From: Bacteroidales bacterium
Lineage (GTDB): Bacteria > Bacteroidota > Bacteroidia > Bacteroidales > Marinilabiliaceae
Assembly: GCA_024401295.1 (NCBI GenBank)
Contig: JAKSLG010000012.1
Location: forward strand, 1 to 64,000
Reading direction: 5' to 3'
Length of the DNA stretch: 64,000 nucleotides
Shown: in pieces, positions 1 to 9,698 of the stretch
Numbering within the stretch: the stretch's first letter is position 1
Layout of the letters: the number at the start of each line of letters is the position of its first letter
Made by a program: the position numbers and the translations under genes
Notes under the pieces: model-generated
What the model was told of the DNA's origin: nothing
Seen by the model: the letters and a program-made list of their open reading frames with translations, nothing else
Databases searched by the model: none

Positions 1-17
1 GCCGCCACTTGGATATT

Positions 18-52
18 AAGGAGATTCTTCTCATGAAGAGTCTCCTTTTTTT
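18..52 (+). terminator. Rho-independent terminator of a gene left of the window
   Basis: A 13-bp stem (18-30 with 35-47, one G-T wobble) closes a TCAT loop and is followed by seven T on the plus strand. Whatever is transcribed rightwards into the window ends here; bases 1-17 are too short to identify. Confidence 0.8.
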
Positions 53-117
53 ATTGTCGTAAATCGATATTCTTTCTTTCTGTTCGAATAGAATTTACTT
101 GATAACAGACAAACAGA

Positions 118-143
118 AAAGGCTGCCCAAATGAGCAGCCTTT
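118..143 (-). terminator. Terminator of the flavodoxin-like gene
   Basis: The perfect 9-bp stem AAAGGCTGC / GCAGCCTTT lies just past the stop codon of the minus-strand gene ending at 162. A T tract follows on the minus strand. Confidence 0.8.
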
Positions 144-161
144 ATTCGTTTGTGTATTGGT

Positions 162-971
162 TTATCGTTCTACGAGTGTGAAGAATGGATCTTCATCGTT
201 TTTCTTAGTTACGTAAACTTTGATTTCGGCAGCACTCTGATCTTTGTTGTTAGCTACAAAGATGTAGTCTGTTCCATTTGCCGTAGTGCGGCTGCATACT
301 TTTGCGGGTGTTGCTTGAATCATAGGATAACTGCTTGTAGCTGCATCGAAAATTTCAACATCGCTTTCGCTAACCTCTTGCATTTCAGAGAATTCAGGAA
401 GAACTTCATTCTGACCTTCGATAAGACCAAGGTCGATGAGCATTCTGTTGATGACATCAGGTGCTGTTGCGAGGAGCGATGTACGTACGCCTGCTTGTGC
501 CTTGATGTTGATAGAAGGAACTGCAGCTTTCAAGTCTCTTACGCTCTCTGTGAGTCCGCCACTACCGAATGTACAAAAAGGAACGACGTCCTTGCCTGAA
601 AAATCAACTTGCTTGAGAAGAGCCTCGATTGGTGGAGCGTATGTTCCGAACCAAATTGGATAGCCGAGGAAAACGATGTCGTAGTCAGCAATGTTTGCAT
701 TGATTGGCTTCAGCTGTGGCAATGTGCCGTTTGCCTTGTCTTCCTGGCATCGAGCGATGGTTTGGCCAAAGTCTGCAGGATAATCGTTTTCGACTTCGAT
801 GCGTACGATGTCGGCTCCGATTTTCTGAGCGATGCTGTCGGCCATTGTCTTTGTTGACGAGAATTGTGAGTAGTAGAGAACAAGAGCTTTAGTCTTTGTC
901 TCTGCCTGTGGCTGCTGCGAACATGATGAAAGGACGAGCGCCGCAAAGATACTTAATAGAAAATGCTTCAT
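162..971 (-). CDS. Flavodoxin-like lipoprotein
   Basis: A 269-residue protein with a lipoprotein signal peptide: charged start, hydrophobic stretch and lipobox LSSC with Cys16. It is therefore probably anchored to the envelope. Residues about 28-190 look like a flavodoxin_4-type domain: the first strand ALVLYYSQFSSTKTMA matches the FMN phosphate-binding loop, and FLGYPIWFGTYAPPIEALL is the conserved second FMN-contact region. The last 60 residues form an additional, unassigned C-terminal part. Flavodoxins carry FMN and act as one-electron carriers or NAD(P)H:quinone-type reductases; the partner here is unknown. It is a monocistronic minus-strand gene with its own terminator, divergent from the MATE gene. 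A role in stress or redox protection is inference. Confidence 0.8.
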   Translation of the reverse strand: MKHFLLSIFAALVLSSCSQQPQAETKTKALVLYYSQFSSTKTMADSIAQKIGADIVRIEVENDYPADFGQTIARCQEDKANGTLPQLKPINANIADYDIVFLGYPIWFGTYAPPIEALLKQVDFSGKDVVPFCTFGSGGLTESVRDLKAAVPSINIKAQAGVRTSLLATAPDVINRMLIDLGLIEGQNEVLPEFSEMQEVSESDVEIFDAATSSYPMIQATPAKVCSRTTANGTDYIFVANNKDQSAAEIKVYVTKKNDEDPFFTLVER

Positions 972-1088
972 CTTTTTTGAGATTGTTTTGAAGATTAATT
1001 TGTTTGTTGCTTTTGTAATTTTCGATAAAGTTAGTGGTTAAAAAGCATATAATGTGCATGTTGCCCCAAAAAACGAACATGAAATGCT

Positions 1089-1096
1089 TAACTTTG
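1089..1096 (+). promoter_or_regulatory. -7 box (TAACTTTG) of the MATE gene
   Basis: An exact match to the Bacteroidetes -7 consensus TAnnTTTG, 25 bases before the ATG. The -33 box is weak (a TTG at about 1061). Confidence 0.55.
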
Positions 1097-1120
1097 CGCT
1101 ATTAGAAGGATTTGTTCTTT

Positions 1121-2500
1121 ATGGAAAGAGATTCGATAGACTTCAGCAAGGGTAGTGTCGGCCGTATTTTTGTGCGTATGTTGTGGCCAACGCTGATAGG
1201 CATGATATCGTTGGTTATTTTAAATCTCACCGACGGCGCATTTGTCGGTCATGGTGTAGGAAGTGATGCACTTGCTGCAATTAATATTGTTGGTCCATGT
1301 TTCCTTCTTCCCGGAGGTATCGCCCTTATGTTCGGTATGGGTGCAAGTGTTGTTGCAAGCATCCATTTGAGCCGTGGAAAGACTAAGGCTGCTAATATTA
1401 ATATCACTCAAGCGTTGATTGGTGCGGAACTCATTACGTGTATCCTGTCCGCTTTATTGTTGACTTTTCCAGAGGCTTCGTGCCGTTTGTTTGGCAGTAG
1501 CGAACAGTTGTTGCCGCTTGCAACGAAATATATGTTTTGGATAGCGTTGTTTCAGCCACTTGGTACAATCGCTTCTGTCGGCATGTTCCTTATCAGGCTT
1601 GATGGAAATCCTAAATTGGCAATGATCTTGACAAGTGCAGCTTCTATCAGCAATATGTTTTTCGACTGGCTGCTCATTTTCCCGTTTGGTATGGGCATTG
1701 AGGGTGCGGCTATTGCCACCAGTTGTAGTTTCGGCGCTGGCGGAATTCTGACGCTTGTGTATCTTCTGAAATATAGCAAGACGTTGCATCTCTATCGTCT
1801 AAAGATGAGTGTTAAAAGTTTCTTGCTCACAATGCGGAACATCGGATATCAGATGCGTCTGGGCTGTTCTGCATTTTTTGGCGATGCAGCAATCGCCTTT
1901 GTGATGATAATCGGCAACTATGTCTATATGCGTTATCTTGGCGAGGATGGCGTTGCTGCGTTTTCGATAGCATGTTATTGTTTCCCGGTGGTTTTCAATG
2001 TGGGAAATGCAATTGTTGTTTCGGCTCAGCCGATAATCAGTTTTGCATATGGCGTTGGCAATAGCGAACGTGTCGGATTGGCGCTCAAACTCGGCCTTCT
2101 GACGGCTATCGGCGTTGGTCTGTCTGGAATATTACTGATGTCTATAGGCTCACCTCTTGTTGCATCGCTTTTCCTCGATGCAGATTGCAATGCCTATCAC
2201 ATTGCGATTGACGGATTGCCAATCTTCGGAGTAGGTTTTCTGTTTATTGCCATCAATCTGATGATGGTCGGTTATATGCAGAGCATTAAGCGGGCACGAG
2301 ATGCTGCTTTTTACACCTTTATGCGCGGTTATGTATTGGTGCTCTTGGCCTTTGTGGTGATGCCTTCAATATGGGGCGTGAGTGGAATATGGGCTGCTAT
2401 GCCATCGGCAGAATTCGTGACAACGATGCTTCTTCTGGTTCATCATTTTGTCTTCGGACGTCGAAGAAGGCATAATAATGCAAGAATCCTTTCTAATTGA
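1121..2500 (+). CDS. MATE-family multidrug efflux transporter
   Basis: A 459-residue polytopic membrane protein with about 12 hydrophobic segments arranged as two similar halves of six, the architecture of MATE (NorM/DinF-like) antiporters. These use Na+ or H+ gradients to export cationic drugs and metabolites. Visible family features are the N-terminal stretch MLWPTLIGMISLVILNLTD in helix 1 and LIFPFGMGIEGAAIATS near the end of the first half, typical of the Bacteroidetes MATE branch. I chose ATG 1121 because AGAAGGA sits 10 bases upstream; an in-frame TTG at 1112 is a less likely start. The length is normal for the family. The substrate cannot be told from sequence. The next gene has its own promoter, so this is probably a single-gene unit. 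Confidence 0.9.
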   Translation: MERDSIDFSKGSVGRIFVRMLWPTLIGMISLVILNLTDGAFVGHGVGSDALAAINIVGPCFLLPGGIALMFGMGASVVASIHLSRGKTKAANINITQALIGAELITCILSALLLTFPEASCRLFGSSEQLLPLATKYMFWIALFQPLGTIASVGMFLIRLDGNPKLAMILTSAASISNMFFDWLLIFPFGMGIEGAAIATSCSFGAGGILTLVYLLKYSKTLHLYRLKMSVKSFLLTMRNIGYQMRLGCSAFFGDAAIAFVMIIGNYVYMRYLGEDGVAAFSIACYCFPVVFNVGNAIVVSAQPIISFAYGVGNSERVGLALKLGLLTAIGVGLSGILLMSIGSPLVASLFLDADCNAYHIAIDGLPIFGVGFLFIAINLMMVGYMQSIKRARDAAFYTFMRGYVLVLLAFVVMPSIWGVSGIWAAMPSAEFVTTMLLLVHHFVFGRRRRHNNARILSN

Positions 2501-2512
2501 TTATATTAACGT

Positions 2513-2520
2513 TAACTTTG
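2513..2520 (+). promoter_or_regulatory. -7 box (TAACTTTG) of the TPR/PD40/SPOR gene
   Basis: An exact TAnnTTTG match 33 bases before the ATG, with a TTTC 19 bases upstream as a degenerate -33 box. Confidence 0.55.
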
Positions 2521-2552
2521 TGCTCCGAAAGGCATAACGAAAAAGGACAAAG

Positions 2553-5069
2553 ATGACAAACTGCATATTCAGAGCAATTATTGCTTCGATTTTTATCTTG
2601 AATATCTCTCTCGCTGTTGCGCAGGTTAATATCAAACCAGCCATAGCGCTCTTCGATCGACATGATTATGATGCAACGATCAGCATGCTTGAACCAATGG
2701 CACGCACTAACGATCGAGATGCTAAAATCAACTACTATCTGGGAGCATCGTATGTGCAGGTCGGGCGCAATCTTTCAGATGCAATCAAGCGTCTCAAGCT
2801 TGCGCAGATCAAGGGATATGCCGCAGATTCACATTTTTATCTTGGACGAGCTTATCAGCTTCAGTATGAATATGAGATTGCGCAGGCTGAATTTGATCGC
2901 TACGTCAAGCAGTCGAAGAATGCAGAACTGATAGAACTTGCAAAGAAATACAGATTGCAATGCGAGAATTCAGTCGCACTTGCCAATAAGATATTCACCT
3001 TGCGTGTTATCGACAAATACAGAGTGTCGCCAGACAGCTTGCTTCTTGTCTATAATCCATCGCGAGAGGTCGGTTCTGTAGCAAGGAACAGCACTTTCTT
3101 TGATTCAGACATTGATCCGGACGGCGTTCTGTATCGCACGGAGCGTGGTGATGCTGTCTATTTCTCGCTTGTTGCCAACGACGGATATTCTCACCTATAT
3201 AAAATGGAGAAACTTCTCGATGGATGGGGTGAGATGCAGATGTTGCCTGGCATTCAGACGAATGGCAATGACAAGATGCCGGTCATGATGACGGATGGCC
3301 AGACGCTCTATTTCGCTTCTGACCGCGAAGGTGGCATGGGCGGATTTGATATTTATCGTTCAACGTATGACATTGAGTCTCGCACGTTTACAGAGCCTGT
3401 AAATATCGGCGTACCATTCAATTCTGCTGCCGACGATTATCTGTTCGTTGCCGATGAATTCCGTACTCGTGCGTGGTTTGCATCCAATCGTGCTTCGCAA
3501 GGCGATTCGACCATCGTCTATGAGATTCTTTGGGACGATTCTGTCATAAGAAATTTCGCGCAAAGCACGGAAGATATACGCAATGCAGCCGCCTTGAATA
3601 TCGACAAATCTTTGTCGAAAATGCGTGATAACATTACCTCGGCAGGTACTTCACGATCGTCGTTCAGCGTTACGCGTGAACAGAAAAAGTTTGAATTTCA
3701 GGTCAACGACTCATTGATTTATACGCAATGGGAACATTTCAAGTCGGAAGATGCACTTTCGCTCTATCAGGTTGCATTGGCATCACAGAGCAAACGAGAC
3801 AGCCTCTCGCAGGCAATGAGCGTTATGCGAAAGCAGTTTGCATCGACAAACAGCGATGAAGAGCGTGATGCCATAATTGGCAAGGTCCTTTCTGTTGAGC
3901 GTGTCGTATATGCTCTTGAAGACGAACTTGATGGTCAATACAAGAGAGTCCGTATGCTCGAGAATCAGAAGATCATGGAGCTCGTTGAGTCTGACAGCTA
4001 TGTTTCGCTTTCAGACACGAAACTCAAGAGTTCTCTGCCTGTCTTCAAGTGGGATGAGATCCTTCGCAAGGATAATTTCGCAATGTATTCTGATGTTGCG
4101 TTTGCCGAAGTGCGTTCTTCCAATCGATTCTATAAAACGCTGTTTGACGAGCGTGAACGCGAAGAACTTTTTGAGGCCGACAGCCTTTATGCATGGGCAG
4201 GAATTCTTGCTCTCGAAGCGCAGAAACTGCACGAGAATGCAGATAATGACGATTTGCAACGTGCAAATTATTTAAACATGGCATCTGTCGTGCTCTATGG
4301 CAAGGCTCTTGATCAGAAGTTCGATATATTTGATGATAAATACAACGAGGCAATTGAGGATAATGCCGATGTCGATTTCACGGAAATAACAGTTCTCCGC
4401 AAGTCCGCAGTTCGTGATTTTGGTCTTGTCGAAAACGTGACACTTGCCGATGGCTTGACTCAGATGCAGCGAGCTGGCGTTATGAAGAAGCGCGGAATGG
4501 CTTCATTTACCGATGCAATGAAGCGTTATGCAGCACATGTCGACGGATCATTCCTTTTGCCTGCCAAGCAGAGAACATCAGAACCACTTTCGGTCATAAC
4601 AAATGCTCCAAAATCAAAGCCTGCAGAACCACAGGTAGTTGCTGCTGACGAAGATGACGATGAAGAAGTAGAGGAAGTTGAGCAATTGCCTCAGAAAGTT
4701 GAAGAGCCAAAACCTGAAGTTGAGGAACCCGTAGTTGAAGAAAAGCAAATAGAACCTGTTGTCGAGAAGCCTTTGGTAAATGTGTCGTCAGATGCAACGG
4801 TTTCGCCTTTCGGCAACAAGCCAGTCTATCGCATACAGCTCGGCGTTTTCCGCAACAAGCCTGATGCAACGAAACTTACTGCTTTTGACGTTGTTACGTC
4901 CGTTTCAATACCAGAAAAAGGATTGACGAAATACTATGGTGGTGCATACAGAACATATTCAGAAGCGTCTTCACAATTGAAGTCAATCACAGGCTTCAGT
5001 GGCGCGTTTATCGTTGCCTTTATGAATGGCGAGCAGGTTAAACTCTCTGTGGCGCAAAAAGCAGAATGA
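2553..5069 (+). CDS. TPR / PD40 beta-propeller / SPOR envelope protein
   Basis: An 838-residue exported protein (signal peptide of about 23 residues ending ...LAVAQ). Domains in order: tetratricopeptide repeats (about 30-135); a WD40-like PD40 region (about 170-340, with the hallmark YFASDREGGMGGFDIY); a helical, charged middle (about 350-680); a low-complexity Glu/Pro/Val-rich acidic linker (about 690-745); and a C-terminal SPOR-type domain (about 755-835, beginning PVYRIQLGVF). The TPR plus PD40 arrangement resembles Bacteroidetes periplasmic proteins such as PorE, but the peptidoglycan-binding end here is SPOR-like, which in other proteins binds glycan strands lacking stem peptides, rather than OmpA-like. 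A periplasmic scaffold at the cell wall is my inference. RBS AAAAGGAC precedes the ATG. Confidence 0.8.
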   Translation: MTNCIFRAIIASIFILNISLAVAQVNIKPAIALFDRHDYDATISMLEPMARTNDRDAKINYYLGASYVQVGRNLSDAIKRLKLAQIKGYAADSHFYLGRAYQLQYEYEIAQAEFDRYVKQSKNAELIELAKKYRLQCENSVALANKIFTLRVIDKYRVSPDSLLLVYNPSREVGSVARNSTFFDSDIDPDGVLYRTERGDAVYFSLVANDGYSHLYKMEKLLDGWGEMQMLPGIQTNGNDKMPVMMTDGQTLYFASDREGGMGGFDIYRSTYDIESRTFTEPVNIGVPFNSAADDYLFVADEFRTRAWFASNRASQGDSTIVYEILWDDSVIRNFAQSTEDIRNAAALNIDKSLSKMRDNITSAGTSRSSFSVTREQKKFEFQVNDSLIYTQWEHFKSEDALSLYQVALASQSKRDSLSQAMSVMRKQFASTNSDEERDAIIGKVLSVERVVYALEDELDGQYKRVRMLENQKIMELVESDSYVSLSDTKLKSSLPVFKWDEILRKDNFAMYSDVAFAEVRSSNRFYKTLFDEREREELFEADSLYAWAGILALEAQKLHENADNDDLQRANYLNMASVVLYGKALDQKFDIFDDKYNEAIEDNADVDFTEITVLRKSAVRDFGLVENVTLADGLTQMQRAGVMKKRGMASFTDAMKRYAAHVDGSFLLPAKQRTSEPLSVITNAPKSKPAEPQVVAADEDDDEEVEEVEQLPQKVEEPKPEVEEPVVEEKQIEPVVEKPLVNVSSDATVSPFGNKPVYRIQLGVFRNKPDATKLTAFDVVTSVSIPEKGLTKYYGGAYRTYSEASSQLKSITGFSGAFIVAFMNGEQVKLSVAQKAE

Positions 5070-5128
5070 AAATTTGAAAAAGACAACTGAATTGTCTATA
5101 TTCGCGAAGAACTAATTCAATCAATGAA

Positions 5129-6118
5129 ATGGAGACAATAAATATTTTCATAGGAATAGGTGCGTTCATATTCTTGCTCCTGTTCTTCTATTATGTGCCG
5201 ATTGTCCTGTGGTTTTCGGCCATCGTGTCAGGTGTACACGTGTCGCTCATTCAGCTCATGTTGATGCGCATCCGTAAGGTTCCGCCTTCGATTATCGTTC
5301 AGGCAATGATTGAGGCACACAAGGCAGGTCTCGCCCAGATTCGCCGCGATGAGCTTGAAGCACATTTCCTTGCCGGTGGTCATGTGCGCAACGTCGTTCA
5401 TGCACTTGTTTCGGCAAATAAGGCAAATATCAATTTGACATTCCAGATGGCAACGGCAATCGACCTCGCTGGTCGTGACGTGTTCCAGGCCGTTCAGATG
5501 TCGGTTAATCCAAAAGTTATTGATACTCCACCTGTTACGGCTGTTGCAAAAGATGGTATTCAGCTCATTGCGAAGGCTCGTGTGACAGTTCGTGCAAATA
5601 TTAAGCAGCTTGTCGGCGGTGCTGGCGAAGAGACAGTTCTTGCCCGAGTAGGCGAGGGTATTGTGTCGTCAATTGGTTCTTCTGATTCCCACAAGACTGT
5701 GCTCGAAAATCCTGATAGCATATCGAAAGTCGTTCTCGAGAAGGGACTTGATGCTGGTACAGCGTTTGAGATTCTCTCTATCGACATCGCGGATATTGAC
5801 ATAGGCAAGAATATCGGTGCAGGTTTGCAGATTGATCAGGCTGAGGCTGATAAGAATATTGCTCAGGCAAAGGCCGAGGAACGTCGTGCAATGGCTGTTG
5901 CTCTTGAGCAGGAGATGAAGGCGAAGGCTCAGGAGGCTCGTGCCAAGGTGATTGAGGCCGAGGCTGAAGTCCCACGTGCAATGGCTGAGGCATTCCGCAA
6001 TGGCAATCTCGGCATCATGGATTATGCTCGCTATCAGAATCTTCAGGCAGACACTCAGATGCGCCAGACGATAGCTAAGCCAACGACTTCGACGACTACA
6101 AAAACGTCAAAACAGTAG
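5129..6118 (+). CDS. floA: Flotillin-like protein FloA
   Basis: A 329-residue protein matching the bacterial flotillin FloA family (usual length about 330). It has an N-terminal hydrophobic hairpin (about residues 5-45) that anchors it in the inner membrane, then an SPFH/band-7 domain (about 50-215, with [20 protein letters not shown] and a conserved [14 protein letters not shown] strand), then an Ala/Glu/Lys-rich coiled-coil (about 225-290) with repeated AKAEERRA-like heptads. FloA oligomerises and organises membrane microdomains and protein complexes. It lies 59 bases after the PD40/SPOR gene on the same strand, possibly co-transcribed. A rho-independent terminator follows 30 bases after the stop. 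Confidence 0.92.
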   Translation: METINIFIGIGAFIFLLLFFYYVPIVLWFSAIVSGVHVSLIQLMLMRIRKVPPSIIVQAMIEAHKAGLAQIRRDELEAHFLAGGHVRNVVHALVSANKANINLTFQMATAIDLAGRDVFQAVQMSVNPKVIDTPPVTAVAKDGIQLIAKARVTVRANIKQLVGGAGEETVLARVGEGIVSSIGSSDSHKTVLENPDSISKVVLEKGLDAGTAFEILSIDIADIDIGKNIGAGLQIDQAEADKNIAQAKAEERRAMAVALEQEMKAKAQEARAKVIEAEAEVPRAMAEAFRNGNLGIMDYARYQNLQADTQMRQTIAKPTTSTTTKTSKQ

Positions 6119-6147
6119 TAGATTTTAACATAATCGCAATAAAAAGG

Positions 6148-6181
6148 CCGCTCTCATTAAATAATGGGTGCGGTTTTTTTA
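6148..6181 (+). terminator. Terminator after floA
   Basis: An 11-position stem (6148-6158 with 6163-6173, one mismatch, one wobble) with loop AAAT, followed by eight T. It covers the first possible ATG (6164) of the next reading frame, which argues that translation of that gene starts further downstream. Confidence 0.8.
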
Positions 6182-6235
6182 TTCTTTAACTTTTATTGTC
6201 TTCGTATCAGAGAAAGAGTAATTATTTTTGTCAAC

Positions 6236-8023
6236 GTGAATAGAGTGTATGACATAATAAAGCTGGTTTCAGCCCGCTACGGCCAATGGCAAACACGTCA
6301 CATAGGGCAACGGTACTCTGTGTTGGTGTTGAGCCTTTTGGTTGGTATATTAAGCGGTCTGGCTTCTGTCATACTTAAACATACCATTGAATTCCTCAAA
6401 GAGGTTGTGACGGAAGCTATTTCTGGCGATTACAACTTCTTGTTCCTTGTCAGCCCGGCAATTGGTATCTTCATCACAATGCACTATGTCCGTTATATCG
6501 TCAAGGATAACTTGGGACACGGAATCACGAAGATTTTGTATGCCATATCGAAAAACGACAGCAATATAAAAAAACATCATGCCTATTCTTCTGTCATTGC
6601 CTCTTCATTCACGATCGGTTTTGGTGGATCTGTCGGAGCAGAGGCACCAATTGCGTTGACTGGTGCGGGTATAGGTTCGAACATTGGAAAGCTTTTTCAT
6701 GTCGATTATAAGACGATCACGTTGTTGGTTGCATGTGGTGCTGCCGGCGGTATTGCGGGCGCTTTCAAGGCTCCAATTGCGGGCATTGTCTTCACTCTTG
6801 AGATATTGATGCTCAACCTTACGATGGCTTCGGTTATTCCGTTGACCATTTCTGTGTTGACGGCAACTTCGATAACGTATTATTTCATGGGCAACGACAT
6901 TGAGTTTGGCATGCTTGCCATAATGCCGTTCCGCTTGAGTAATCTCCCATTCTACGTCTTCCTGGGCATTTTCACAGGCCTTGTCTCGCTGCTCTTTACA
7001 CGTGGCACGTGGTTCTGTGAGCGCAACATGGCGAAGGTCAAGAATCCGTATGTCAAGTGGCTGTTGGGTAGCACGTTGCTCGGTTTGCTCGTGTTCCTGT
7101 TCCCACCGCTTTATGGTGAGGGTTTCTCTGTTATCAGCCTGTTGCTCAATAATCAGTCGACACAGATGTTTGAGGGATCTCCTTTCTCTGCATTTGGTCA
7201 GGGAACAATTCAGGTGTTGCTTTTCACCGCAGGTGTGATATTGTTCAAGACATTTGCGACATCAATAACGACAACATCGGGAGGCGTTGGTGGTACGTTC
7301 GCGCCAAGTCTTATGCTTGGCGGTGTCGCGGGCTTCTTCTTTGCGACATTGAACAATGCCTTGGGTTTCCATGAGGTGCCGGTTGCGAATTTTACGCTTG
7401 TCGGCATGGCGGGCGTGATGTCTGGTGTGATGCATGCTCCATTGACGTCAATCTTCCTTATCGCAGAGATCACGAATGGTCACCAGTTGCTGTTGCCTTT
7501 GATGCTCGTCTCGACGGTTTCGTATCTGACAATATGTGCATTTGAGGAACATAGCATATACACGAAGCAATTGGCCGAGAAGGGCGAACTGCTTACGCAT
7601 GAACGTGATAAAACGGTGTTGACCTTGATGCATCTCGATCGTGTGATCGAGACTGATTTTACAGTTGTACATGCGAATGATTCCTTTGGTAGCCTGATTC
7701 AGGCCATATCGAAGTCGGAGCGCAATCTTTTCCCTGTCGTCAACGAACGCAACGAGATGATCGGCGTCGTGTTGCTCAATGATATTCGTAACATAATGTT
7801 TGATCAGGAACGATATAATACGATGAAGGTGCGTGAGGTGATGATGATTCCTCCTGCATTCGTCAATAAGAATGAGACGATGGAGAGTGTCATGGAGAAA
7901 TTCGAGGAGACGCAGGCGTGGAACTTGCCGGTTGTTGACAATCACCAGTATGTAGGCTTCGTTTCAAAGAGTAAGATTTTCTCTGTCTATCGTCGAGTCC
8001 TGACGCACGTTGCGTATGAATAG
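6236..8023 (+). CDS. ClC-type chloride channel/transporter with CBS domains
   Basis: About 595 residues. The N-terminal 430 residues are the ClC membrane domain: GFGGSVGAEAPIALTGAGIG contains the selectivity-filter motif GxxxGxEGP in the variant form GSVGAEAP, and GGVGGTFAPSLMLGG contains the GxFxP motif. The C-terminal part (about 450-590) holds two CBS domains, usual nucleotide-sensing regulators. ClC proteins are Cl- channels or Cl-/H+ exchangers in the inner membrane. The frame stays open from ATG 6164, but that codon lies inside the preceding terminator, and family members begin about a dozen residues before the first helix; GTG 6236 or GTG 6245 is therefore the likelier start. A weak TAACTTTT at 6187-6194 could serve as -7 box. 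The gene converges on nhaA. Confidence 0.88.
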   Translation: MNRVYDIIKLVSARYGQWQTRHIGQRYSVLVLSLLVGILSGLASVILKHTIEFLKEVVTEAISGDYNFLFLVSPAIGIFITMHYVRYIVKDNLGHGITKILYAISKNDSNIKKHHAYSSVIASSFTIGFGGSVGAEAPIALTGAGIGSNIGKLFHVDYKTITLLVACGAAGGIAGAFKAPIAGIVFTLEILMLNLTMASVIPLTISVLTATSITYYFMGNDIEFGMLAIMPFRLSNLPFYVFLGIFTGLVSLLFTRGTWFCERNMAKVKNPYVKWLLGSTLLGLLVFLFPPLYGEGFSVISLLLNNQSTQMFEGSPFSAFGQGTIQVLLFTAGVILFKTFATSITTTSGGVGGTFAPSLMLGGVAGFFFATLNNALGFHEVPVANFTLVGMAGVMSGVMHAPLTSIFLIAEITNGHQLLLPLMLVSTVSYLTICAFEEHSIYTKQLAEKGELLTHERDKTVLTLMHLDRVIETDFTVVHANDSFGSLIQAISKSERNLFPVVNERNEMIGVVLLNDIRNIMFDQERYNTMKVREVMMIPPAFVNKNETMESVMEKFEETQAWNLPVVDNHQYVGFVSKSKIFSVYRRVLTHVAYE

Positions 8024-8187
8024 CAGCGAGTGAAGACGTCTGGAATGAGAACCAGAGGATGACCGAAGCCAACGGCGGTGAACGGAGCGGAGACGGTCAG
8101 TGAGGGGGGAGCGGAAGTGCCGCTTTGCGGCCGAAGCGAGGGGGCGGCTGCCCACACAACAGAAAGTAATGATTTTCTTAAAAATAA
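8024..8187. other. GC-rich non-coding spacer
   Basis: A non-coding segment much richer in G and C than its surroundings, with purine-rich stretches and a short inverted repeat (GCGGAAGTGCCGC around 8110-8123). A similar GC-rich patch follows the A2M gene region at 58430-58550. No gene or recognisable RNA. Confidence 0.4.
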
Positions 8188-8230
8188 AAAGTAGCATATT
8201 GTCTGAGTCAATATGCTACTTTCTTTTTTA
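8188..8230. terminator. Bidirectional terminator between the ClC gene and nhaA
   Basis: A perfect stem of at least 13 bp (8189-8201 with 8209-8221) with T tracts on the 3' side in both directions. It serves the two convergent genes. Confidence 0.9.
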
Positions 8231-8243
8231 TGCAGTGAATGTC

Positions 8244-9674
8244 TTATTCAGCTTCGGCAGGAATGCTTTGTGCGTTGTTCTTCTCGTCGCGCGCAATGGA
8301 ATAGCGGAGGTAGAAGTAGCCGCAAACGCCGGAGAGTGTCGAGCCGATGAAGATGCCGAGCTTTGCCTGTGTGAGCACGTCAGGATCGACGAATGCGAGT
8401 GAGGCGATGAAGAGTGACATCGTGAAACCGATACCGCCCATCATGCCCATGCCCATCATTGTGTGCCAAGAGCTGCCTGCCGGCTTGTCGGCCAGTTTGA
8501 GCTTGACTGCGAACCACGAGAAGAGCGTGATGCCCACCGTCTTGCCGACGAAGAGGCTGACAGCGATGGCTACGGTCACGATTGAGAACAACTCAGGTTG
8601 TATGTCGGATGCGTAGTTATAAACGATCACGCCGCTGTTTGCGATTGCGAAGAGTGGCAAAACGAAGTAGTTGACAACCTCGTGGAGTGAGTTCTCGAGG
8701 AATTGAAGCGGGCTCTGCACGTTCTTGACGAGGTTGTGGATTGTGCGAACGCCATCGACTTGCTCTTCATTGAGTACGACAGTCGTGAAACGGCCTTCTT
8801 TGTTGCCTTTCTTGAGAACGCTGAGTCGTGGCAACACTTCCTGAATGCCGTCGATGAATGCCGTTGAAGTGATCTTCGTGCGCAATGGAATGGTGATTGC
8901 GACGAGAACACCGGCGATGGTTGAATGGATACCGCTCTGGAGCATGAAATACCATATGACGCATCCAATGAGGAGATATGGAAGGAGCTTTTCGACATTG
9001 AACACGAGGTTGAGTATCGACAACACACCGAAGAATGCGAGTGCAATCGCAAGATATGTGAAGTTGATCTGCGACGTGTAGAAGAGTGCAATAACCAATA
9101 CGCCACCAAGGTCATCGACGATTGCGAGTGCCGTGAGGAAGACCTTGAGCGACAGTGGAACACGATCGCCAAGCAGGCTCAGGATACCAATAGAGAATGC
9201 GATGTCGGTAGCCATAGGTATTCCCCATCCGCCAATGGCTTCTGCGCTCATGTCGAAAGAGAAAAGCTTGTAGATGATGATCGGAACGACCATACCGCCA
9301 ACAGCCGCAAAGATAGGTAAAATGGCCTGCTTGAAGTTGGCAAGTTCGCCGGCAAGCATCTCGCGCTTGATTTCCAGTCCGGCCATGAGGAAGAAGAGGG
9401 TCATCAGACCATCGTTAATCCAGTGGATGGAGTGCATGCCGACACCGAAGCCTCCTGCATCGCTTTCGAGCGAGATGGAGACGTGGAATTCTTCCATCAG
9501 GTATGTGTAGAGTTCCTGAAGAGGGCTGTTTGCCCAGATGAGCGCGATGGTGCCGACGAAAAGCAACATCAGACCACCATTTGATGAAATACGTTCAAAG
9601 GTTCTAAATGGCCGTTCGAATGCTTTTTCCAAGGCAACGCGACGGCGTTTTCTTTGCATCGATGATTTTCTCAT
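8244..9674 (-). CDS. nhaA: Na+/H+ antiporter NhaA
   Basis: A 476-residue membrane protein of the NhaA family. NhaA exchanges two external H+ for one internal Na+ (or Li+), controlling pH and sodium in the cytoplasm. Key motifs: ATDIAFS contains the Asp equivalent to E. coli Asp133, and IVDDLGG contains the ion-binding Asp-Asp pair (E. coli Asp163/164). The TM assembly GIPMATDIAF and the C-terminal GIGFTMSLFI are also conserved. It is longer than the E. coli protein (388) owing to a basic N-terminal extension and an insertion around residues 290-325. It is the last gene of a minus-strand run, 24 bases after the nucleotidyltransferase gene. Together with the NQR sodium pump at 28-34 kb it fits a sodium-energised cell. 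Confidence 0.93.
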   Translation of the reverse strand: MRKSSMQRKRRRVALEKAFERPFRTFERISSNGGLMLLFVGTIALIWANSPLQELYTYLMEEFHVSISLESDAGGFGVGMHSIHWINDGLMTLFFLMAGLEIKREMLAGELANFKQAILPIFAAVGGMVVPIIIYKLFSFDMSAEAIGGWGIPMATDIAFSIGILSLLGDRVPLSLKVFLTALAIVDDLGGVLVIALFYTSQINFTYLAIALAFFGVLSILNLVFNVEKLLPYLLIGCVIWYFMLQSGIHSTIAGVLVAITIPLRTKITSTAFIDGIQEVLPRLSVLKKGNKEGRFTTVVLNEEQVDGVRTIHNLVKNVQSPLQFLENSLHEVVNYFVLPLFAIANSGVIVYNYASDIQPELFSIVTVAIAVSLFVGKTVGITLFSWFAVKLKLADKPAGSSWHTMMGMGMMGGIGFTMSLFIASLAFVDPDVLTQAKLGIFIGSTLSGVCGYFYLRYSIARDEKNNAQSIPAEAE

Positions 9675-9698
9675 AGTAGATTCTTTTATTTCTGTTGT

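Noticed and set aside
1-17. 3' end of a tRNA or other RNA gene before the first terminator
   Set aside because: Only 17 bases are visible; acceptor stem and T-loop cannot be checked.
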